Shown: one piece after another, positions 50,001 to 62,000 of the stretch
Layout: every line of letters begins with the position of its first letter
How positions within the stretch are numbered: position 1 is the first letter of the stretch
From: Permianibacter aggregans
Lineage (GTDB): Bacteria; Pseudomonadota; Gammaproteobacteria; Enterobacterales; Permianibacteraceae
Reading direction: 5' to 3'
Length of the DNA stretch: 64,000 bases
Assembly: GCF_009756665.1 (NCBI RefSeq)
Contig: NZ_CP037953.1
Coordinates: 1,984,001-2,048,000 of the forward strand
The notes under the pieces: generated by a model
Databases searched by the model: none
What the model was told of the DNA's origin: nothing
Seen by the model: only the letters and a program-made list of their open reading frames with translations
Translations under genes and position numbers: made by a program

Positions 50001-53000
50001 GTACTGACATCAGCATAACGAACCGCATAAGCCGGGCCTTCGCTAGTCCACAGTGGCTGATATGGCGTCATACCGGCTGTATCGCGAATGCGAACCGCTG
50101 TGGCACCCAAGCTCGTGGACTCACCGCTTAGCTTGATCAGGTAGTGGAAAGGATTGGTTGTCCAATTGACTTGTGCCTGCTGCGCCCCTTGTGCAGGTGC
50201 CAATGCGAGCGATGTCACGGTCCAGCCATTGCTCGACAATCCTGACAAGAACAATTTTCCAACACCGGTCGTCAAATGGGGCCGCTCGCTCGGTAGCACA
50301 CCAACCACCTGACCTGTCTCGATGACCAGCCAAGCAATTTGCCCATTGAGCTGAACCCGCGCGTAACTGAGTTCGCCATCGTGGACAACCGCTTCAATCA
50401 CAGCCGGCAAGCTGATGTTTTCGTTCGGAATCAGGCTGCCATTGGCTTCAATGGTGTATCGGCTTAACTGATTGCCTTTCCACAGCAAGACCTGATCGAT
50501 ATCGACGCTGACATAGTCTGCAAGCAATGGCGTGCTGGACAGTAAGCGTAGCGTCGGAATCGCTTCGGCTAGTGCCAGTTCATACACCAGTAATTCACTG
50601 CCGGTCAGAACCGCAATTCGGCCGTGACTTGAGACGATTTGTTTAATTGCTGCCGGAGCTGCAACGCCGGCAACCAAACTGTTGTGCCTCCAATTCAGCG
50701 CTGAGAGGAAAGCTCCGTTGCGCACAAAGGCGTAGTCACCAGCGGCACCAACAAGATCACCGTTCAATGTTACCCGTGACGCGGCAGCAAAGCTTTCGCC
50801 AGCAATTGCCCAAACTACTAACCGATTTGTGCCATTGCTTTGTTCAGCACCAACCAAAGCCGAGCCGGAGAAGTGCAGTGCTGTTAAGCGCGCGTTTTCT
50901 ACCGAGTGCAGGACGCCAGCGTTGCTGCGCAGTCGATAGCCACTTGCCGTGGGTTCCGCCCAAACGATTTCGTTCGTGCTGGACGACGGGATAGCGAGCG
51001 GCGTCAAATGCTGGTCTATATAGACCGGCGCTTGATAGATAAGGCTTTCCGATTGGAAATAGGCGCGTTTGTTCAGCGACTTGCTGCTGGTGCGCTGATG
51101 GCCGCTTAGATCACTCAGGCTGGCCTCAACATTGACGACACCAGAATCCGATTGCAACGTCGTATGACGCCAGACGCCATCTATTGCAGACTCCCGCAAT
51201 GTCGTCTGGTTATCTTTTAATACCGCCTTGCTGAGTGGCGACGCATCGTCCATTCCTTCCGGCAACTGGCTGCGCCAAATAAGCTTGCCACCTGCCAACA
51301 CCGTATCCGCAGGAATCGTTGTGATCGATGCATCCGCAGCAATGCCGGTGTCAGGCTCGATCTGGATCAGCCGGCTAGCTTCGCGCCCCGCACCATCCGT
51401 TACCCGCAACGACGCCAGCGTCGATTCGCTCACCTCAGGTAAAGTGATCGGCACGATAAAGTCTTTCGTGGTCGAGACACTGCCATGAGTCCAAACTGGA
51501 CTGATGCTGGCCTCACCATTGATGTCCAGATACAGATTCAGTTGCGCAACATGGCTGGCACTTAACGCCACTTCCAGCGTCGACTTGGCCGGGAAACGTG
51601 CACCAGATATTGGTGTAGCAATCGTAATGTGAGGAATTGCGGATTCCGCATCAATAATTTCCAAACCAAGGATCGCCGCTTCACTTTCATTGCCTGCACT
51701 GTCGCGAGCGACAAATTGCACCTGCAGATGGCCAATATCTTGAGGCGTGAAACTGAAACGGTTTGGTGTAGCCAAATCGCCCACTGGAACACCGTTGACC
51801 GAAGCATTGACAGCAACCACTTGCTTGTTATCGAAACTGCGCAGTTCGATCGCGACAGGCTTGCCTTGTTCTGCGCTACTACCATTTGCCGGGGAAATCA
51901 CTCTTACTGACGGCTTTTGTGTATCGGGATGCAGCGTAAAGCTGTCGTCGCGACTCAACAGACCTGACTGAGCATAGGGTGCATACAAAGACACCGGCAC
52001 CAACTGATTGGGCACCGTTTCCAAATCCGGCGCCATGAACTCGGTTTCAAGCGCGATATGGTTAGCGGCAATGGTTCGGATCGAGGCCGGGTACCAGCGC
52101 CCCAGGACACGAAGCTTGGCATCAGCTGCACGCACCAAACTGGTTTCACCCTGAATTTCATAACCCACTTTGATAAGGCTACGTTCTTCTGGTGATTCCG
52201 GTTGTACCAGCAAAGCGCTGAGCTGCAACTGCGGTTCTTGTACCAACAGGCTGTAATGGACCGTGCGCTGATTACCGGCACTATCATAGGCCGACAACTG
52301 CAATAGCATTTGTTCGTTGTCGGCTTCGGCCAGAACATCGAAGTAAGCGGTGTTACCGGTGCTGATTTTCTCGCTGCTGTAACTAACGCCATTGTTGCTC
52401 GACTGGCGCAAACCATAGCGAATGCCATGGCTGGCGGTCATGTGATCGATCGCAGTCGGATGCAGGCGATAAGTTCTACCGCGCAGCACCGGCTCCAACT
52501 GCTGCAGAGGCTGACCATCTTTAAGCAGTTGTAATTGTTCCGGTGCAAGGGTGTCGCGCGTGCGGAACGCGTGTTGATACGTACCGCTAGTGATGTTTGA
52601 ACCAATCGCGACATTGCCAGCAGCATCGCGAATATTTTCCAACGTCAGGCGATATTCACTGTCACTGTGTTGAACGACGCCGTCCTTCAGGCGGTACCGT
52701 AGAACCTTGCTGCCGTTATCCAGTAGATATTGCGTTGACACATCGTTGGCGCTCGCGCTGCCATCGAGCGCCAAACGCTCAACACTGGCGTCTACCAACA
52801 CTCGCTCGCTGAACGAAAGCTCGACGCCCAGCGCAGCATCCAGTAGCGTAGCCTTCGTCAACTTCGGTGCCGTGTCGTCAATGGCCACTAATGCTGAACC
52901 GAAGATTACGGACTCGCTCGTTGACGAACGAACCAGCGCGATCTGGACATTAGCGCCTGGCACCACCGCCAGACTTTCAAACTGGAATTCGCCAGCACCT

Positions 53001-56000
53001 GCAAGATTCCAGGTTTTGCGAACACCAGCCAGACGATTTTCAGCCGTGACGGATTGTCCATCCAGCAACCAATGCACATCGACATCACCGCTCAGGCCTG
53101 TGGCACGAATGGTGATCGTATCGCCACCACTATCACTGACAAACGAAGCGCCTTTGCTGTTCGAGGATTCCAGCGATTGCCAAACAATCGCTGGTGTTAC
53201 CGCGATGGCCGCTGGGTAGTAGCTATTTTGATTTACAGCCTGGATAGACAAGCCGTGCAAGCCGACCTCGTTAAGGGAGGCGGTAAAATGCAACTCGGTA
53301 CCGGCGATATTGGCTTGCAATTGTGGCTGACTGATTGTGGCTGAGCCGATCTGCAGCTGAGTTATCGTCTGTAAGCCTTCACCTTCAATGACAAACGTAT
53401 TGGTCTGCGATTGACGAACCAAGCTGGGCTGAATGCGAGAAACGATTGGTTCGACGACACTGAAATCCGTGATCGCTGACCAGATCATCGGTTGATCCAT
53501 TTGCACCGAGGCGCCTTTCACTGCATTTTCCGGCGCACCGATCAATTCAACAGCGTATTCCTGACCTGCCTCAAACGGAGTACGGGCATCAATCTGGAAT
53601 TCCAGTTGATTGCCGATCACGCGACTGGTGCCAGCCATCACAGCGTTATCGGACAGGCGAATGACCGCGAGCTGAGTGCTCTCCCATCCCGTTGCCACGG
53701 TGTCAAACATCAGTTTGCTAGTTGCGCTGCGCAGGCTGACACGAGGCTGCAAACGTGTAAGGTTTGGCAACGGAATTCTGGCGTTAGCGTACTGCCCTGA
53801 ACCCCACTCCAACAGATCGTGATCAAAGCGCAGCTCGGCTGGCATAACGTTGCTGGAAGCAAGATTGACATCTGCCAGTTTCGGCAGACTTAACGCACCA
53901 CCGAAGCCATCGATTCCGAAAATGCTAAGCGTGCTGTAGTTACTGGCGCGCTGGTGCACCGCCAGTAATTCACCGTTAAGTGCTACGTCCTTCAGATTGC
54001 TGATCGCCACCTGGCCCAAGAGTTGGAGCTGGCCTTGCGCGGCACCAGCGATATGCCAGAACTCCAGTTGTGTGCCACTGCGGATCAACAGGTTTTGCTG
54101 GCGCAGCTGAACATCATCAATGATGCTGTTGCTGCGATTGATGGTGCCGAGAACCGTGGTTAGCTGAGTAATCGGTCTTACCGAGATAGCGCTGCCAGAA
54201 ACCAGGAACACATGCTCGTCGCTGAATGCCACATGTTCTGGCGCAGGCGCCACTTGCTGTAGATCGCCGCCGGTGATCAGCGTACTCAGCAACGCTGCAT
54301 CGGTTTTCACAAACAGACGCGATCCTTTCAGCACCAATTGCCGGATGTTCGGTTGGCCATTCAAATGAATTTGGTTTTTCTTGACCGGTGCGTAGGCATT
54401 GGTGATATCCACCAGCTCTACAATTCCGTCCTCTCTTGCCAACGCCACATGCTGGCCCAGTATCGCGACGCTTTGAATCGTGGCGCCGGCCATATAGTTC
54501 GACAACCATTGCGGACTGTCGGTGCCGCGGGTCGACCATACATTCAATTGATTGCCGGACGTGGTGGCGAGTAGATCCCGATCACGAGCGCGTTGACTGA
54601 CGGAGTTCAATTGCTTGCTACCATTGAACTCGATGGTGGCGCTGCTATCGAACACTTCATCCGTACGTTCTGACGTATTAGCGACACCGACCTGCAACTG
54701 GCCTATGGTGTTGGCCGGCAAACGTACGGCAATCAGCGACTCACTGAGCAAACGTATATCGCTGACCAGCTCACCATTGATGTGGACACTCGTTGAATAA
54801 CTGAAACCGAATCCGTCAATGGCCAACCACGCACCAGCGTTATAGCCAAAACGCTTGTTATTGAAGTTAGCGCTGCCATTGCTCGGCTCGAAAGATCCGA
54901 CACGGACGATGCGCGGATCAGCAACATACGTGTAAGCGGATGGTAATTGATCCGATAGTTCAGCGTTTTGCACCGCGATACCGGCCAAGGCATTACCGCC
55001 CAATGGGCTGGATGGTAACGACGGTACTCGTACCACAATACGATTGCTGTGTCGTTCAACGATCTGTTCTGCAGCAACTTGCTGCTCGCCAATGCGCACC
55101 ACCGTTTCGGCTGCAAAGCCTGCGCCGTTCAGGGTAATCAAGTTGCCACCGCGCCAGCTGCCATAGTTTGGCACCACCTCATCTATGCGCGGTTGCAGGT
55201 TATTCGATGCACGGAACCAGAATGCGTAAGGCAACTCCAATTGCCGCCCCTGCAAGTCCTGGATCTGCTGGGCAACACTGAGCTGATAATTGCTTGAGGC
55301 GCGCCAGCCCTCGACCGGCGTAATGCTGACCCGAGTACCGGTGTTGGTACGCTTGGCAATGTAATAGGCGTTAACGATGACGCCATCACGCTTCAATGAT
55401 ATCCACTGCGCCAATCCAGCCTGAATCTGGTTGTTCGACAACGGCGCACTGAATTCCACCTGTACCGCTTGATCGCTGGCGACTACGGCGCCAGTTGCCG
55501 GGTACTGATCGACCACGTACAGGCCCTGACCGACAGCCGTCGTTAATGCGCCGCCGGCTGCACCTACGGCAACGCCGCGCTCAATCGGGTTCTCTAGCGC
55601 TTCTTCACCTTGACGGGCGTACGTCGACCCCAAGTAATGTACGCCGCGAACGGTGGCGCCACCGGTAGCATTACCGGTTATGTTGAAATAGTGCTTCAGG
55701 CTTGGCGCATTTTGATAGCGGCCAACCAGCCAATCGGAAACGTCAAAAGCCTGCACATCACCTTCGGCTGATGCGGCAAACAACAAATTGCCATTCAGCC
55801 ACAAGCGCAGCACATGTGGTGGCAAGTTGTCCTTCAGCTTCAGCAGCTTGATAACACCAACACTCTTATCTTCACCGGCAAACGCCGGGTTGAATACCTT
55901 GATGCCTTCCTCTACGCCACCGCCGACAAAAAGCAAGTCATTTACCGCCAGCAAGCTGCTCGGGGTGATGGCTTCACGAGCATCGGTTGAGACCGCAAAA

Positions 56001-59000
56001 CGCTGCATTTGCGGGTAGCCTGGTGTAAGCGCATCCAATGCCAACACGCGTTTTTTCTCGGCTTGTAATAACCACAACAAATGGCCATGCAACTGGATAC
56101 GATCGACAGCGCCATCCAGCGTCGTGGTGGTGAGATGATTGACCCGGGTTAGCGACCGATCATCATTGAGCCTGTAAACGATTAAACCAAAATCACCTGC
56201 TACGTAAACGGTGCCGCGACGTTGAGCAATCGTTCTGATCGCGCTCGGCAGCGGATAGTCACGGACGAACAGCGGATCAGCAGCCAGGGTCACGTCAAAC
56301 TGATAGAGCCTGCTGCCACCGGCGACAAGCAAGTGAGTGCCATCAAGGCTAACCGAGTTAAAGCCGCCGCTAACCGATGCTTCATAGAAGAAAGGTTTGG
56401 TTACCGGACCGATTTGCTTACTTAAGATTTTAGGCGCTACCGGGTCGGACACATCCGCCACCACCAACTGACCTTTGTTGGTCGAGGCAGTGCTATACCA
56501 ATCACCGCTGCCATCCTTGATGGCGTAACTGCCGCCAGTTACGGCATAGAGGATCTGATCACCAACGGCAATGTCGGCAATCGGATTAGCCTCATCCTTA
56601 TTCAAGCCAACACTGCCAGTGGTGCCACTGGTATAGAAATAATCTTGTGCCGAGTAGGTTTTTTCACCCGGGAATAGATTCGTTTGCGCAAAGACTTTGA
56701 CGACACCGAATGAACCCGCTGGCGCGCGCACCCGCAAACGATTGGCACTCAACAATTGCTTGTCTATGATCAGTTGCTCACCAAAACCTATTTCCGTTTC
56801 GTTGGTAAAGCCACGACCATAAATCTCGACCCAATTACCGCCAGCCGGTGGTCCGGTAGCAGGGCTGAGTTTTTCCACTTTCAAACGTGGAACCACGATC
56901 AGCGCACCAGCCAGTACGTCCTGCTTTCCATCGACGGTCACCGTAATGCTAAGTGGTAGCACCGCATCATTGAATGGTAGCTGTGGCACATTGAAACGAA
57001 TTTCGGTATCGGCAACCGATATGATTGAGGTGCCGTCAATTTGCGTTTGACCCAGCATCAGTTGCACAGCATTAACGTCATGACCAAAGCCTTCGCCGAT
57101 GATCACGGCTTGCTCGCTACCATCCGCATGAATGTACGGGCGCTGCAACTCCGTACCTGAATTGCGGTAAGCACGCTCAACAATCAGCGTCGACGAGGCG
57201 ACGCGGAATTGCGCACTGCTGGTTTTGGCCAAGGTGTGGCGAGCACTTAAATCTTCCAGGCTGTTGTTAACCACAACACGCAAAGTTTGATCGGCAGGCA
57301 CAGCAAGCGGTGTCACTTCGATGATGCCGCCCAACAAGGTATTGCGGCCAGTTAGCGTGTAGGCATCCGCAGCCAATGGCGCACCACTACCATCGCTCAC
57401 CTGTACGTGGCTACTCAACACCTCCAAATTGGTGTTGATCAGGTCGCTCACATAGGCCTGAGCCGGTTGACCTACAACCAGTTTGGCACCATTGCTCGGC
57501 TTCCAACTGGTGACAACGAAATCACGCAAACTTAAGCCGACAACACCGGTAGGTGTCGTGGCATAAACATTACCGCCGGAAACCGACAACTCGCCGCCAT
57601 TCTGGCTACCGCTGCTATCGAGCAACTGCCAACTGAGCAACGCAAATTGCTGACCAGTGCTGTCGTAAGTCAGCAACTCCTCACCATTGGAGATCAGAAT
57701 GCGGCCATCGAGCACGACCATTGAGGCGCGCGCCAGCTCGCCCGAGCTGGCGCCCAAACGTACCCGTTCCAGTTGATGGGCGCGATAACTTGGCGTGTTG
57801 CCAAAGCTGTCAAACTGCGCCAACCAAAGTTGATTGTCGCGTTGATACAACACGAACAGCTTGCCGTCTTGCCACGCCACATCCAGCGGACGACCGAGCA
57901 GATCACCTTCACTGAAGTGTATGGTCTGATAGTTGCCCGGCGCTGCAAAGTTCTCGTTGTCGACATCGACAAAGCGCACGAATCCATTACCCAAATCGGC
58001 GTACGCCGCGACCGCCAAAATTCTTGACGCGTCATCAACGGCGACATCATTGACCCGGTATCCTGGGAACGGAATCGTACGCAAACTGAATGGCTGGCTC
58101 AGGTTAGAGACATCCCACACCATCAAGCCGGCGCTGTCCGCTGCAGCAAACAACAATCCATCAACCCGGGCAAGACCAAGAATTGGTGTATCCGTGCGAA
58201 CCTGGCTCAAGCGAATTGGGCGTTCCGGAATGGACGTGTCGTAGATTTCTACGCCATAACGCATCAGGAAGCGATTGCTGGTGGTTGGGTTGCTGCCTTC
58301 GCGCACCCCAACGAACAACCTTTCACCATCCTGCAGCTGGGCACCTGCGATCATCGGTGGGTAGTTTGGCAAATCGATACCTGAGCGGTTCGGCAAACGG
58401 TAGGCGAAACGTCCCACCAGATGTTGCTGACTACCGATTTCAATGTAAACGTCATAGACCGAGTTGGCAGTCAGATCGGCGATGCCCGGTACCCGGAACT
58501 CAAAGTTACGCTGGTCGATGACGTCATCTTTCAAATCTCGCAGGTAGACGCCTTCGCTGATCAGTTCGGTGCGCAGCTCTTCGGTGCCGGCTTTGAATAG
58601 AATCTTGGCGCCCGGCAACAACACCGGTTTATTGGCTCGCAAGGTACCGACGTAACCGCCTGCAGCACCGCCACTTTCCGGCGTCAACACCCACTCGGTA
58701 TCGATAGCTGGTTCGGCAACGATTAAGGCACCGGCGTGCACCGTGGCGAGTTCCTGATCGACCAGACGCAAGTCATGCGAACCTTGGCCAATATTCAGCA
58801 CATCCAGAGCGTGTTCAGCGATCAAGATGGTGTTCTCATCTTGCAGCGTGAACGCAACCTGATGACCGGCAATGGTCAGCACTTGCTCCGCGCGGAAACC
58901 TTCACCGTGAATCTCGATTTGTGCTTGTTGACCCTGTACATAATGGTGGTTTTTCAGGGCACGGATCAGTGGTCGCTTGACACCAGCGCTGGTCGCTTTG

Positions 59001-62000
59001 ACGCGCAATGTGTAGGGCTGCCACAGACTGGTACCGCGTTTGTTGGCGATGCTCGGCAGTGTCAAACGATAAGCGCGGTTGGCTTCGCGGGCAAAACTGA
59101 TGGTCACTATGCTGGCGAATCCGTCCTGCTCATCCTGCGCATCAATGGTTGCAACGATGGCATTGCTTTGTTCATCGCTAATGGTTAGCGCTTGTTGCAA
59201 TTGGCCAACATCAACCGGCTCGCTGAAACGGATAGAAATGGTGTCGTCTGCCGTCAACACCGCTCCCTCGGCAACCGAGGTTTCGATGACCAGCGTCTTC
59301 GGCAGATGTAGCGCGGTAACACCCGCGGTGTTACCCGCCAAATACATACGGTCGCGATAGACACCTGATCCGAACGCAATCTCGTGGTTACCGGCAGAAA
59401 TGACTTTCGGTGCCCACGGCTCACTGATGTCAAACAACACGACGCCATTGCGGCTAGACACTGCCAACACGTTGCCATACAGCTGCAGACCTTCGGCCGT
59501 GCCAGCACCGTCCTGCAGATCTTGGTCAATCACCACCCGAACTGGCGCCGTTGCGCTTTCGACGTGGCGAATCTCTATGCCGGCACCACCCAGCGCAGCG
59601 ATCAGATAGTCGCCATAGAACACCACATCTCGCAGGTTGTTTTCGAATTCATAACTGCGTTGCTGTCCGGTACCCAGCTGCATACCGGTCAGAGTACTGG
59701 TTACCTGATCCTGAGGCGGTGCAAGAGTCATGTCATTACGCTGCTGGCATTCTGGCAACTGCAGCGCCCACTCTTCGCCCATCATCGTGCCACCGGCATA
59801 AATCCAGTCGTTGTGATGGAACAATTTCACCCCGGACATATCTTGCGCCGGTATGGAAGTAATCGGATCGAGTGGATTACCAAAGTTGATCGCCGCCAGT
59901 TTGCCTTTTGATTCTTGGCCCAGCTTGTGCGCGCATTTTTCCGGTGGCTCTTCCGGTCCCTTGGGTTCAACGTTGGTCGTGAATACCGTCTCGCCTACTT
60001 TCTCGACCGAGGAAACGAATCCGCCTTCGGTCAGCGACAAGATTTGTAAACCGTTCTGCTCATCAAGGTTCAGTCGCGCGACACCACCTTTACCGGCCGC
60101 GACATAGAGTCGTTGGCGCAGCACATTATTTTCCTGCTCAGAGGCCACAGCAAAATCAATGGCATCGAGAGATCGTGGAATGTCCACACCTTCCAGCTCT
60201 GACATGCGCTCTCTTTCTTCAGCGGTCAGCGGTGGTGGCGCTTTGGCATCCTTAGCGGCGAGCAGGCTCCATTCACGATAACGCTGCAAATCATCGCGTG
60301 AAACATGGGATAGCGACGGCACACCACCAACCAGAACCGGATCGGTAGCGGTTTGGACGCTGAAGGTTGCCGCAAGGAAAGTATCCGGGAACAGAATATC
60401 GTTGAATCGCGTCATACCTTCGGTGAACTTGTAATAGCCACCGGGAGCTATCGCAGTACCCGTTTCCTGATCCACCCACAATGCGCGCGGTGCCAGCTGT
60501 TTCGAGTGGCTGCGGCCGAGATAACGCATACCGAAGCCATAGCCATTTTCTGCCGTCAGTGTCGCGTGTTGGCCATCACTGTCTCGCAGAATCACCGGAT
60601 GCTGGCCTGGGAACCCCATTGGAGCCGTCAGTTCGATTTCTTGTTCGGACAGCACATTGACGGTGATCACCGGCATCGATCCAATTTCGACTCGAGTACC
60701 GTTGCTGACCGTGTTGCCCGGATCAAATCCTTCACCAAATACCCGTACGGTATTGCCGCCAGAGACCGGACCCCAACGCGGCGAGACACGATAAATAGAT
60801 AAAGGCTTGTGGACGACAATCGCACCACGGTAGTCGGCACTGAGCTCGCCGCCCTCACTGGTCACGGCGACACGCAGATCATAAAAGCCAGCATCCGCAA
60901 TCGCCGGTACCGTAGCGAATATCAGGGCTGTGGTGGCGTTGCTTTCACTGCGTTGAATATTGCCCAGAGGTAACGGCAGACCACCAAGTTGCACGCTAAT
61001 GTCGGCGCTGTTAACGGGTAAGCCAACAACTGAAACCGAAATCTGTTGTGCCGTATTGATCGGCACACGACGCGGTGCCACCGCTTGAATTTGCATCAGC
61101 TCACGGCGGCCGCCAGCAACGACAAAGCGATAGCGATGTTCATTTGCCAGTCGATACAACTCGATTTCACCACCATTGGCGAGCGGCTTGGCACTGACCA
61201 CTCCGGCACGTGCACCGACGATCAAGGTTTGTCCTGGTGCCACGGGCGCCGTTTTGCCGAAGTTCAGCAGGGCATCGTTGTTGATCAAGGTTACCGTTGG
61301 GGTCAGCACCGAGCCATCAACTCGGGTGGCGAAGAAACGGTCGATGTTAGCCGGACGCAGATCAATGGCTTTATTGAAGCGGAAGCGAACGGTGTAATCA
61401 CCGGCAGCGTCAGGACGCAACACACCATCACGCGGCTCCAATCCATGAATGCGCAAATTGGCATCCGGATTGAATTGCACGAGACCTGCATCGCTGTTGG
61501 TACGGCCGAGACCATAGGCACCGTAAGGCGTGGCGATAACCAGATTGATAAATCCATCGCTGCTGGTTTGCATACCACGTAACACGACCGGCGCCGAAGG
61601 GTTGGCGAGATCAATGGCAGCAATACCCTGTGCGCCGAGCGCCGCATATGCCATGTCACCTTGCACGGAGACATCATAGACATGGCCGAGCTGCGTCACA
61701 CGCGAAACGACTACCGGCGCATCCGGATTCTGGATATCAACGACGACGACGCCGGCATCTCCTGAAGCCAATACCGCATAATGTTTGTAGAGCGCGATGC
61801 GATTGGATGGAATCGGTAACGATGCTTTAACTTTGGCGCCGCCAACCGTGCCGTTTTCAATGATGTAGAAGCCACCGCTGGAGGTATCAGCAGCGTCTAG
61901 CAGTTTGTTTTCAGCGAAACTGAAGTTGCCAGTCACCGCCAAATACAAGCTGGCCGCGTTTTGTGCGCTGGTGGTAAATGCCACATCGAGCGCCGATTGG